A DNA stretch of 11,700 nucleotides from an uncultured Caryophanales bacterium (GTDB taxonomy: Bacteria; Bacillota_I; Bacilli_A; RFN20; CAG-826). A program made the position numbers and the translations under genes. This document shows, piece by piece, positions 1-6,296 of this stretch (position 1 is its first letter; the number at the start of each line of letters is the position of its first letter). Location of the stretch: positions 1-11,700 of the forward strand of contig CAMJEC010000030.1 of assembly GCA_946404585.1 (NCBI GenBank), written 5' to 3'. Below the pieces are notes generated by a model. That model was given only the letters and a program-made list of their open reading frames with translations. It searched no databases and was not told the origin of the DNA.

Positions 1-528
1 ATATTTGTGACTTTAGGCCTATTTTTCGGCGTTTTAGGCGACATTTGGCTTGATTTCAAATATGTTTTCAAGGAACACGATAAAATCTTTACATACGCCG
101 GTTTTATCTCATTTGCGTTAGGACATGCTTGTTATATCAGTGGCATGTATCTAGAATTCTTTAACGGACAAAGTCCTTTATATATCGTTCTTCCACTTGT
201 CGGAGGATTATTAATAAGTATTTGTAATCTCTTTATCGCTAAGCCAATGAAGTTAGATTACAGTGGCTATAAAGTCATTAGCATCATCTATGGCTTCTTC
301 CTATTTAGTATGACATTATCAGCTTTGAGTTTATCAATTATGATGGGCTTTAATAATGTCACTTTAATCATGATGTTCGCGGGTGGCTTATTATTCACTA
401 TTTCTGATTTGATTTTAAGCGGCACATATTTCGGCAAAGGAAAAGAAAGACCGGTTGATATTATTACCAACTCGGTCACTTACTACGCTGCGCAGTTTGT
501 TATCGCGTTAGCGTTGTTCTTTATTTAA
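1..528 (+). CDS. YhhN/TMEM86-family membrane protein (lysoplasmalogenase-like), 5' end outside window
   Basis: Integral membrane protein of the YhhN/TMEM86 type. Characterised members are lysoplasmalogenases, which hydrolyse the vinyl-ether bond of lyso-ether phospholipids. The visible part has about six hydrophobic helices. Near its start is the family-like pattern GLFFGVLGD followed by D four residues later, then a charged stretch and ALGHACYI, matching the GD...D / AH-xx-Y blocks I know from this family. The frame is open to base 1 (codons ATA TTT precede the GTG at 7), and family members run about 200-230 residues, so some 40-50 N-terminal residues probably lie to the left and the GTG at 7 is not the real start. 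Its 3' end overlaps the convergent CrtO-like gene by 21 bp, and no terminator is visible there. Family assignment is fairly secure; the vinyl-ether substrate is inferred. Confidence 0.65.
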   Translation: MFVTLGLFFGVLGDIWLDFKYVFKEHDKIFTYAGFISFALGHACYISGMYLEFFNGQSPLYIVLPLVGGLLISICNLFIAKPMKLDYSGYKVISIIYGFFLFSMTLSALSLSIMMGFNNVTLIMMFAGGLLFTISDLILSGTYFGKGKERPVDIITNSVTYYAAQFVIALALFFI

Positions 529-1119
529 TTTGCGTTTCTCTTTTTCAAGATTGTTATTATAGATCCTCACTAGTGTTGGAAGATTATATTTTAATATGAA
601 CGCTGGAAGCACAATCAATATTGCATTAACAATAGCGACAGGCAAACAAATTGTTAACCAGATATTTGATTGACCAGTATACATCTTCCAGTCTAATAAG
701 ATGATAAGGAACGCTGCAGGAACACTGAATAAGTGAATAGCGACACCATATCTTGCTTCTAAAATGAAACGTGAGACATATTCATTATCAAATGGATTAG
801 CGAATTGGTTCTTATGGAAGCCAGTGAAGCTACCTAATTCAGGAACATGCTCTTTCCACTTATTCACTCTTAAAAACTTATAGAATTTAAATTCTCTTGG
901 ACCTGTTTTGAATATTCCTTTATCTTTTGAAAACCATTTCTCTGGCATTCTACGAATGATAAATGCCACAAGACCATCAATAAGCACACTGATGATCACT
1001 AACGCCACAGTGAAAATGATATATAGCCAAAACTTATCCTGATATAGAGGATTAAAGAAACAGTTTAGAGTGATGACTATCGCCATACAGACGAGAATAA
1101 TAATTGAATAAAGTAACAT
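508..1119 (-). CDS. CrtO-like (glycosyl-diaponeurosporenoate acyltransferase family) membrane protein
   Basis: A 203-residue membrane protein with two N-terminal helices (about 2-22 and 29-56) and two C-terminal ones (about 126-146 and 152-176), ending in a Lys/Arg/Glu-rich tail. The middle resembles Staphylococcus CrtO, the acyltransferase that esterifies the glucose of staphyloxanthin. It has RVNKWKEHVP at 84-93 (the VRKWK block), then RFILEARYGVAIH at 117-129 with E121 and H129, then a hydrophobic stretch ending in KYNLP-TLVRIY, like the YNRP-RL end of CrtO. This comparison is from memory of the family. The start is set by a TAATG overlap with the stop of the upstream GT8-PlsC gene (1 nt shared) and an AGAGG ribosome site inside that gene, so the two are translationally coupled. 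No carotenoid gene is in view, so the likely target is the sugar of a glycolipid made by the upstream gene (inference). Confidence 0.7.
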   Translation of the reverse strand: MLLYSIIILVCMAIVITLNCFFNPLYQDKFWLYIIFTVALVIISVLIDGLVAFIIRRMPEKWFSKDKGIFKTGPREFKFYKFLRVNKWKEHVPELGSFTGFHKNQFANPFDNEYVSRFILEARYGVAIHLFSVPAAFLIILLDWKMYTGQSNIWLTICLPVAIVNAILIVLPAFILKYNLPTLVRIYNNNLEKEKRKLNKEQR

Positions 1120-2939
1120 TATTTTTCCTCTGGTAAATATTCAAGTGAGACACCATACGCTTGCTCGTAGATTTCTTTGCAGCGTTTTTCGTTAAGTTCT
1201 TTCATATAGTTAACGTTTTCTTGCTGACTTAAATCTTCATCTGGATAGATTGGTTTTAAGAAGTGAAGTGTATAGGCTTGAATAGGAGCGCCATCTTTAT
1301 CAAGCTTATCGGTATCGCGCATAGTGATAAATGTTGGAATAACAGGGACATTATTTTTGCTAGCAAAAATGAAAGCACCTTGTTTTAATGGCTTTGGTTT
1401 ACGATAATTCCACCACATCGATTGTTCTGGGTAAATTAAGATATAGTTACCCTTTTTAAGAATTGCACTAATGGAGGCATATAAGTCTCTTAACACTGTA
1501 GGGTTTGTGGCTAATGGTAATGTATAGCAGTTTCTTAGGAAGAAACCATATAAACCAGGCATTGTGTAATTACCTTCTCTAATGATTTTGAAGAGCTTTT
1601 TAGTTCTCGCATATTTCTTCATCGCTAAGTGAAGAGGAATGCTATCAAATGGTGAGAAGTGATTCGCGGTGATAATTGCCCCACCTTTGACACTCTTAAG
1701 GTTTTCTATACCTTCATAGCCGTCAATTACAATATGACCTTTTTTAATCATATGTTTGAAATAACGATTGGAATAGTAATTAGCCCACATGGTCTTAATC
1801 TTACTAGTCCACTTCTTTCTTAAGTAGTCAACATCTCCTGGCATTAAGTGGTTGAATGGAGGATCGTTTTCCACATCCACATCAAAGCGTCTAGTTCTTT
1901 CAAGAGCGTTGATTTTATCAACGATAGCTTGTCTTTCTTCACTAAGTTTAGGAGCGATTGGCTCATCGTTTCTAATTCTTTGGTCAATAGAAGGAACACG
2001 AACTTTTTCAGGTTCACCATTGATCTTATCGTGATATTCTTGGGCCTTAGATGCTTCTAAATTGCAGAAGGCTTTCACACCATCAACACCCTGAAGAATC
2101 TTATCTGTGACTTCTTGAGGAATAGCGTCTCTATTCTTAAGAATCATCTCTTTAACACCAGCGATTTCCGCATATTTGAAGAATTCTTCTTCATACATGA
2201 TGTTTTTTAAGTTCCAAGGTTTGAACATTAAGTTATAGTGAATTAAAGATGGGTTCTCCATTCTTTCCCCTAGTGGCATCACGTTCCACTTTGGATCAAT
2301 GAGAAGAGATTGACCTTTACATAAATAGTTAAAGACATCTTGGTCTTGGGCCACTTTGAAAGTGACTTTTTGTAATAAGTTAATAAATCTTTTTTCTAAA
2401 CCAAATTCTCTAAGTTTCTTAAAGTTCATTAATAAGACACCAGCGTTAAAGTATTTGGTGTGGTCCATTTCAATGACTTTCTCTACGTAGTTAGAGAACT
2501 CACTATAGAGTTGGACAGAAGCATCAGGAATAGCACCCACTAGGTTATTACCTAAATCTGTGAAATATAGTTTAGCGATATCATCTCTAACGACAATATC
2601 ACTATCGAGATATAAACCCTTATTAAAAAGTGGGAATAAGTTAGGTAAGAATAAACGGTAATATGTGGTAATTGTATAGTAGTCACGAACGTCTAACTTC
2701 ACGGATAAAGAATGCACTTTCGCGGTGACGTCCATAAACCAAATGAAAATGTTTTTGTTGTTTTGATATTTACGTAAGATCTTCTTGCTCTTACAGGATA
2801 AGCCGTCATGGAGCACGGTTAAGTGATATGTATATTTCTTGCTAGCGTGTCTAACAATACTAGCAATAGTAACTGAGAGATATGGAATATAGTTATCATC
2901 CACTGTGAAGAAGAGACGTACAACTTTTCGTCTAGCCAT
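1119..2939 (-). CDS. Fusion protein: GT8 glycosyltransferase + PlsC-type lysophospholipid acyltransferase
   Basis: A 606-residue two-domain enzyme. Residues 1-245 are a GT8 glycosyltransferase. The N-terminal strand is VRLFFTVDDNYIPYLSVTIAS, the metal/nucleotide-sugar DxD is LYLDSDIVV (D112, D114), and FNAGVLLMN at 164-172, DQD at 199-201, and the HYN block at H234 follow. After a linker (about 250-345), residues 350-606 form a PlsC/LPLAT acyltransferase. The HX4D catalytic pair is NHFSPFD (H427, D432), and the second block YPEQS at 503-507 supplies the acidic residue usually in EGTRS, followed by KQGAF (519-523) and VPVIPTF (531-537). There is no signal peptide or clear membrane helix, so it is probably cytosolic and membrane-associated. 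The start has a strong AAAGGAGG ribosome site 9 nt upstream. The gene is first in a two-gene operon with the CrtO-like gene and is preceded by a structured leader. Likely job: transfer a sugar to, and acylate, a lipid acceptor. Acceptor and sugar are unknown. Confidence 0.85.
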   Translation of the reverse strand: MARRKVVRLFFTVDDNYIPYLSVTIASIVRHASKKYTYHLTVLHDGLSCKSKKILRKYQNNKNIFIWFMDVTAKVHSLSVKLDVRDYYTITTYYRLFLPNLFPLFNKGLYLDSDIVVRDDIAKLYFTDLGNNLVGAIPDASVQLYSEFSNYVEKVIEMDHTKYFNAGVLLMNFKKLREFGLEKRFINLLQKVTFKVAQDQDVFNYLCKGQSLLIDPKWNVMPLGERMENPSLIHYNLMFKPWNLKNIMYEEEFFKYAEIAGVKEMILKNRDAIPQEVTDKILQGVDGVKAFCNLEASKAQEYHDKINGEPEKVRVPSIDQRIRNDEPIAPKLSEERQAIVDKINALERTRRFDVDVENDPPFNHLMPGDVDYLRKKWTSKIKTMWANYYSNRYFKHMIKKGHIVIDGYEGIENLKSVKGGAIITANHFSPFDSIPLHLAMKKYARTKKLFKIIREGNYTMPGLYGFFLRNCYTLPLATNPTVLRDLYASISAILKKGNYILIYPEQSMWWNYRKPKPLKQGAFIFASKNNVPVIPTFITMRDTDKLDKDGAPIQAYTLHFLKPIYPDEDLSQQENVNYMKELNEKRCKEIYEQAYGVSLEYLPEEK

Positions 2940-3049
2940 AAATAAAAGCCTCCTTTAGGCAGTAACAATAATAACAAATGACCATATAGAATTGATTCTA
3001 TTTGTCTGTAACAGTCTCTACTTAATGAGTCTCAAAAAGTAGAACTGCC
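2940..3049 (-). ncRNA. Structured 5' leader of the GT8-PlsC gene, candidate cis-regulatory RNA switch
   Basis: From the predicted start site (about 3048-3049) to the ATG the leader is ~110 nt. GGCAGU at its 5' end (3049-3044) can pair perfectly with ACUGCC (2963-2958) just before the Shine-Dalgarno sequence, closing a junction. Inside it are one hairpin (UCUACUU 3043-3037 with AAGUAGA 3023-3017) and a second stem-loop (ACAAA 3005-3001 with UUUGU 2978-2974, enclosing UAGAA-UCAA-UUCUA). Two competitors exist. CAGU can instead pair locally with ACUG (3015-3012), extending the first hairpin past one bulged G. The GCC of ACUGCC also begins GCCU-AAAGG-AGGC (2960-2948), a hairpin that places the ribosome binding site in its stem and loop. 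The pairings are read directly; the switching is inference. I do not recognise a known riboswitch class here. Confidence 0.5.
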
Positions 3050-3054
3050 AAAAA

Positions 3055-3083
3055 ACTATAGTATAGTCAGACTTTTTAGTCAA
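3055..3083 (-). promoter_or_regulatory. Sigma-A-type promoter of the GT8-PlsC/CrtO-like operon
   Basis: On the minus strand, TTGACT (3083-3078) is separated by exactly 17 bp from TATAGT (3060-3055), with five of six matches to consensus in each box. The spacer contains GACT-AAAA-AGTC, partly overlapping the -35, and the -10 sits in the 13-bp palindrome ACTATAGTATAGT (3055-3067). A repressor could therefore act on the promoter. The predicted start is near 3048, just where the leader's first pairing segment begins. Confidence 0.7.
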
Positions 3084-3092
3084 AGGTTTACC

Positions 3093-3146
3093 TGTTAACA
3101 CTTTGTTACAATAGTAACATATGCACATAGTGTGCGCATATATGCG
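3093..3146. promoter_or_regulatory. Cluster of three palindromes, possible operators
   Basis: Three inverted repeats lie in tandem upstream of the GT8-PlsC promoter: TGTTAACA (3093-3100), TGTTAC-AATA-GTAACA (3104-3119) and CGCATATATGCG (3135-3146). The first two share a TGTTA half-site. They sit about 10-63 bp upstream of the -35 box, a position suited to an activator or upstream repressor. The repeats are exact; the regulatory role and any cognate regulator are inference, and no regulator gene is in the window. Confidence 0.35.
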
Positions 3147-3186
3147 GGAGCGTAAATTATGTTGACAGAATCAGACTTTTGTCGAT

Positions 3187-3209
3187 AAAACCTGACTTTG
3201 GAGTCAGGC
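3187..3209 (-). terminator. Rho-independent terminator after the alpha/beta hydrolase gene
   Basis: A 7-bp perfect stem (CCTGACT 3191-3197 with AGTCAGG 3202-3208) has a 4-nt loop, and on the minus strand is followed by TTTTATC. It begins 10 bp after the hydrolase stop codon and ends the acyltransferase/hydrolase operon. The T-run is short, so it may be leaky. The other strand also has CTTTT after the stem, so it could work both ways. Confidence 0.65.
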
Positions 3210-3218
3210 TTTTCATGT

Positions 3219-4295
3219 TTACTTAATAGCAGCTAAATCGAACACTATGTCTATTTTTTCTAATAATTCAGTGTTAACCGCACTACTTTTGTCTAAATCA
3301 ATGGAAGCGATATATTGCTCTTTTATTTCATCAGGTAATTTACCTTTATACTCTTTTCTTAAATCGCTTAATCCTTTTTCATATTCTCCTGTTAAGGTCT
3401 CTGCTTCTAAGGTTTTCCAAGGTGTTCCATGATGGATACCTTCTAAGCTAATTGTGGTCACATTTTCATAATGATCATTAACGATATTGTCATATAAAGA
3501 GTATGTCTTATAAGGAACGGTTTTATCTTCTGTTCCGTGAATAATGACATATGGGATTTTTGGATTATTCTTAATAGCGCTTTCAGCGGATTGATGTACC
3601 TTAGCGCCCCAATGTAAGAACAAACCTAATTCAAATGCTGGCTTTGTTAATATCATGGCATTAGAAGTTTTAGCTTCCACTGAACCATACATTAGTTCAC
3701 TTGGAGTGTTATAAGCGGAGAATGAGGCCACCGCTTTTACTCCATCGACCTTACTAGAGGCTGTAACTGCCCCATAGGCGCCCCAACTATGACCGATAAG
3801 GAAGATTGGTAATTCTTTAGTTTTATCAAGCTCTTTGACCTTATTTACCGCATTTACGACACAATTAGTGGATTCATATAGCGTTCTAATGCCTTTACCA
3901 CTACTACGACCACATCCTGTCATATCAAAAGAGAAGACAGTATAACCATGAGTAACATAGTAATCTTGCATTTGTGACATATTAGCGTCTGCAAGATTCA
4001 TCACACCATGAGAAAATACGATGACTCCTTTTGGAGAAGGGTTTTCATATAGATAGCCAGTAAGTGTTTCTTTACCACATGGGAAAGTCACTACTTCTCG
4101 ATCTTTTAATGATTCATAATCAGCGCGACATTTTTGTACACGATAAAAGTCTTGTTCTAATAAATCAGGATCACAGTTTCTGACATTAATAAAGCCTTCA
4201 GTGGCTACGAGTGTACCTATAATGCCTAGACCAAAATAAAGAACAACCGCTCCGATAAGAGAGCCGATAATAATCTTCTTAGCTTTTTTGTTCAT
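3219..4295 (-). CDS. Membrane-anchored alpha/beta hydrolase (lysophospholipase/esterase-like)
   Basis: A 358-residue serine hydrolase. Residues 8-30 form one uncleaved hydrophobic signal-anchor after a Lys-rich start, so the catalytic domain probably faces outward. The alpha/beta fold is visible: oxyanion block VIVFSHGV (91-98), the strand TVFSFDMTGCGRS, nucleophile elbow GHSWG (168-172, Ser170), the acid in HGTEDKTVP (Asp257) and the base in GIHHGTPW (His288 or His289). This is a complete Ser-Asp-His triad. The start codon lies 17 nt inside the 3' end of the acyltransferase-3 gene, with AAAGG about 10 nt before it, so the two genes are coupled. Substrate cannot be read from sequence; an ester or acyl group added by its operon partner is the natural guess. 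Several cysteines (C41, C56, C73) in the exported part are noticeable. Confidence 0.8.
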   Translation of the reverse strand: MNKKAKKIIIGSLIGAVVLYFGLGIIGTLVATEGFINVRNCDPDLLEQDFYRVQKCRADYESLKDREVVTFPCGKETLTGYLYENPSPKGVIVFSHGVMNLADANMSQMQDYYVTHGYTVFSFDMTGCGRSSGKGIRTLYESTNCVVNAVNKVKELDKTKELPIFLIGHSWGAYGAVTASSKVDGVKAVASFSAYNTPSELMYGSVEAKTSNAMILTKPAFELGLFLHWGAKVHQSAESAIKNNPKIPYVIIHGTEDKTVPYKTYSLYDNIVNDHYENVTTISLEGIHHGTPWKTLEAETLTGEYEKGLSDLRKEYKGKLPDEIKEQYIASIDLDKSSAVNTELLEKIDIVFDLAAIK

Positions 4296-5289
4296 TGATG
4301 ATGACCTTTTGTGGGCGTTTAGAAATACTCTTAAGTATTAGTTCACTAATGAATAGTAATAAGATGGATGAAATGATTGTGAAGACATAGATGAGAGTAG
4401 TTACTAACCACATTGGTTCAACCCATCTAGTGATATTCATTGCCCCACACATAAATGCTTGATTCATCAAATAGATGATTAAGGCTAATTTATCAGTGTA
4501 TTTAAATAATGGTAATCCTTTGAATTTATTAAGAGGTTTAAGCATCATTAACATAAAGAACAATGTTGCCACACCAAAGGTGGTGACAATAATATTGTTA
4601 ACAATATCGTGAAGATGCTTTAAGAAATAAGCATCGCCAAAGCTATATGTTTGGATAAGGATATATGCTCCTATTGAGGCTAATAGTATTAATGCCCATA
4701 AGCCTAGTGCTTTAAAACTAAATTTCTCTTCTGGATAAGTAAATGTCTTAAACCATTTCTTACCAATGTAATAGCCAATAACGTAAGTGACCGCAATCAT
4801 GGCTGGGCCAAAGAAGAAGCCAACCGCTACTTCAATAGCAATCACACTGACCACCGCTACAACACTCCATTTATCATTGCGTTGTAATACTGGAGTAATT
4901 AAATAGCAGATGATGATATAAGCAAGATAATAATAATTATCTACTTGAGTGATGATACGACCACCATAGGCGCGATGAGTGGCAAACATCATCCAATCCC
5001 AACTGTTATTGATAGCCATGTAAATAACATCCCAACTAGTAATAAACGCCACCACGATTAAAGCGGGAATCATTAACTTGATTAAATTACCAAGATAGAA
5101 CTTCTTTTTATCAGTGATGAGTTTTTGTGAATATAAGAATCCTGATAAAGCAGTTAAGCCTTGTACGCCTTTACTTAAAAGCATTTCATATGGAATCGCT
5201 CTAGCATAAAGAATATAAAAAATATGGAATTGCAATACACAAATCGTGGCGATAATTCTATATATAGAAATGTTATTAAATCTTTTCAC
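4279..5289 (-). CDS. Acyltransferase 3 family (OafA/YrhL-like) integral membrane acyltransferase
   Basis: A 336-residue polytopic protein of the acyltransferase-3 family, which moves acetyl or other acyl groups across or onto surface glycans and lipids. The hallmark R-x10-H of the first helix is present (R11 and H22 in ISIYRIIATICVLQFH), followed by ALSGFLYSQKL (47-57), equivalent to the SGFLI block. About ten hydrophobic helices fill the rest. No SGNH or other extra domain is attached. The start is a GTG at 5289; initiation there keeps the first helix intact, and no ATG fits better. There is no ribosome binding site, and promoter boxes TTGTAG (5328-5323) and CATTAT (5305-5300), 17 bp apart, lie only 10 nt before the GTG, so the mRNA is probably leaderless. 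The gene is first in an operon with the overlapping hydrolase gene, suggesting that one adds and the other removes an acyl group (inference). Confidence 0.8.
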   Translation of the reverse strand: MKRFNNISIYRIIATICVLQFHIFYILYARAIPYEMLLSKGVQGLTALSGFLYSQKLITDKKKFYLGNLIKLMIPALIVVAFITSWDVIYMAINNSWDWMMFATHRAYGGRIITQVDNYYYLAYIIICYLITPVLQRNDKWSVVAVVSVIAIEVAVGFFFGPAMIAVTYVIGYYIGKKWFKTFTYPEEKFSFKALGLWALILLASIGAYILIQTYSFGDAYFLKHLHDIVNNIIVTTFGVATLFFMLMMLKPLNKFKGLPLFKYTDKLALIIYLMNQAFMCGAMNITRWVEPMWLVTTLIYVFTIISSILLLFISELILKSISKRPQKVIINEQKS

Positions 5290-5296
5290 AATATAT

Positions 5297-5328
5297 ATGA
5301 TAATGTCTTTTTAAGATTAACGCTACAA
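5297..5328 (-). promoter_or_regulatory. Promoter of the acyltransferase-3 operon (leaderless type)
   Basis: TTGTAG (5328-5323) and CATTAT (5305-5300) are spaced by 17 bp on the minus strand. An overlapping alternative -10, TATCAT (5302-5297), lies 7 nt before the GTG. Either places the transcript start within about 4 nt of the start codon. Confidence 0.45.
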
Positions 5329-5333
5329 GGAAC

Positions 5334-5362
5334 AAAAAAGATGCGATTCAACGCATCATTTT
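5334..5362 (-). terminator. Rho-independent terminator (bidirectional look) after the small membrane protein gene
   Basis: A 6-bp perfect stem GATGCG (5340-5345) / CGCATC (5352-5357) with a 6-nt loop is flanked by A-runs on the left and T-runs on the right. The minus-strand RNA has the stem followed by TTTTTTG. It begins directly beyond the stop codon at 5363 and separates this gene from the acyltransferase-3 operon. Confidence 0.8.
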
Positions 5363-5614
5363 TTAAGCTTCTTTTTTTTCTTCTTTTTTTGTAGCGAGAT
5401 AAATAACGACATCAATAATCATAACCACAAGCATTATTGGAAACGCCAAATTAAGAAACATTTGAATGGTTGGCCAAGGCTCATGGAATCCATGATGATG
5501 GCCTGTGACGTACGCTATTACATCGCCACCAAATGATGCTATCGGACATAGTATCGATACTAAGAATAAAATGAAGATCACTAAATTAATTGGTTGTTTT
5601 AAATATTGTTTCAT
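5363..5614 (-). CDS. Small two-helix membrane protein of unknown function with a His-rich loop
   Basis: I do not recognise this 83-residue protein. It has two hydrophobic helices (about 11-29 and 53-74) joined by a loop with VTGHHHGFHEPW (His39, 40, 41 and 44, Glu45, Trp47), and ends in a Lys/Glu tail. The His cluster could bind a metal or be a topology accident. The frame is open for nine more codons upstream to an ATG at 5641, but that would place the coding start upstream of a perfect TATAAT (5630-5625), which lies 10 nt before the ATG at 5614. I therefore take 5614 as the start and read the mRNA as leaderless. The gene is monocistronic between tRNA-Trp's terminator and its own. Confidence 0.6.
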   Translation of the reverse strand: MKQYLKQPINLVIFILFLVSILCPIASFGGDVIAYVTGHHHGFHEPWPTIQMFLNLAFPIMLVVMIIDVVIYLATKKEEKKEA

Positions 5615-5624
5615 AAGCACGATT

Positions 5625-5630
5625 ATTATA
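5625..5630 (-). promoter_or_regulatory. -10 box of the small membrane protein gene
   Basis: A perfect TATAAT on the minus strand, 10 nt before the ATG at 5614. A TTGCAT 18 bp upstream of it is a plausible -35. It decides the start choice and predicts a leader of only 3-4 nt. Confidence 0.6.
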
Positions 5631-5660
5631 GGCACAATCAAATAAAAAATGCAATTTTTG

Positions 5661-5694
5661 GAAAAGAAAACAGCCTTGTTTACTTCAAGACTGT
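5661..5694 (-). terminator. Rho-independent terminator of tRNA-Trp
   Basis: A 9-bp stem (ACAGTCTTG with CAAGGCTGT on the minus strand, one U-G pair; 5694-5686 and 5678-5670) has a 7-nt loop and is followed by TTTTCTTTT. It lies 12 nt past the tRNA's CCA end. Confidence 0.8.
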
Positions 5695-5706
5695 TATATG
5701 TTCTTT

Positions 5707-5780
5707 TGGCAGGGGTGACAAGAATCGAACTCGCATCAGCGGTTTTGGAGACCGTTGCACTGCCATTGTGCTACACCCCT
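5707..5780 (-). tRNA. tRNA-Trp (anticodon CCA)
   Basis: A complete 74-nt cloverleaf. The acceptor AGGGGTG/CACCCCT is perfect, the D stem is GCAC/GTGC, the anticodon loop CTCCAAA gives CCA, and the T arm is GCGAG-TTCGATT-CTTGT. The 3' GCCA is encoded in the gene. The anticodon stem has one A-C mismatch at its outer pair. A CCA anticodon reads only UGG, which fits use of UGA as stop in this genome. It has its own promoter and terminator. Confidence 0.95.
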
Positions 5781-5796
5781 AGCGCGCTTTGTTATT

Positions 5797-5825
5797 ATTA
5801 CATAAATAAATTAAATTATCATCAA
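5797..5825 (-). promoter_or_regulatory. Promoter of tRNA-Trp
   Basis: TTGATG (5825-5820) and TGTAAT (5802-5797) with exactly 17 bp between, on the minus strand. The boxes lie between the Nudix stop codon and the tRNA. The predicted start is about 10 nt before the mature 5' end, next to GCGCGC. Confidence 0.65.
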
Positions 5826-5831
5826 TTTTTA

Positions 5832-6290
5832 TCAATATTTTTCCGACTTTATTAAAATATCGTTTTCATAAATTAGTCTAACTCTAAAATATGGCTCATG
5901 ATTTATTAATAAAGGTAAGAATACTTTATCGCCTTCCCACATTGGGTAATTAAAGATGTCTTTGATAGGAATATAACGTAGTTCACCTTCATTACAATCT
6001 ATGAGATCACCATTATAATCAGTAATCTCATAGATATACATCTTTTCATAGTGTCCATCGTAGATGAAGTCTACTTCACCAGCGCACTTTAATGAATGAA
6101 CATCTAATCCTGTTTCTTCTTTAACTTCACGAATAGCGCATTCATCTGGTGTTTCATTGTTTTCTAGACCACCACCAACACCAATCCACTTACCTTTGTT
6201 ATAGTCATTTTTCTTTTTGTTACGATAAAGAAGAAGATAGTTTTCATCTTTCTTTAAATAACAACATGTGGAGTAGCGGTCAATTTTCAT
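5832..6290 (-). CDS. MutX-like Nudix hydrolase (8-oxo-dGTP diphosphatase type)
   Basis: A 152-residue Nudix protein that would remove pyrophosphate from oxidised nucleotides such as 8-oxo-dGTP, limiting mutation. The Nudix box GX5EX7REUXEEXGU is perfect: G40, E46, R54, E55, E58, E59, G61 in a run from GGGLENNE to EETGL. It strongly recalls Streptococcus MutX, with KGKWIGVGG before the box, then GDLIDCNEGELRYIP in the middle and PMWEGDKVF near the end. Length agrees with MutX (about 154). There is no ribosome binding site. A TATGAT -10 lies just 6 nt before the ATG, so the message probably begins at the AUG. It is transcribed divergently from the lipoprotein gene and is probably monocistronic, although no hairpin terminator is seen before the tRNA-Trp promoter. 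The exact nucleotide preference is inferred from family likeness. Confidence 0.88.
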   Translation of the reverse strand: MKIDRYSTCCYLKKDENYLLLYRNKKKNDYNKGKWIGVGGGLENNETPDECAIREVKEETGLDVHSLKCAGEVDFIYDGHYEKMYIYEITDYNGDLIDCNEGELRYIPIKDIFNYPMWEGDKVFLPLLINHEPYFRVRLIYENDILIKSEKY

Positions 6291-6296
6291 AGCACT

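Noticed and set aside
3154..3190. Plus-strand mini-ORF with a GGGAG-like site (start at 3160, 9 codons) and a TTGACA at 3162
   Set aside because: Nine codons with no partner gene; the TTGACA lacks a fitting -10. Kept only as a weak hint of a small RNA.
5615..5641. Nine-residue extension of the small membrane protein
   Set aside because: It overlaps a perfect TATAAT that is 10 nt from the ATG at 5614.
5649..5855. Open frame on the plus strand across tRNA-Trp
   Set aside because: It runs through the complement of the tRNA and its terminator, with no ribosome site; a chance frame.
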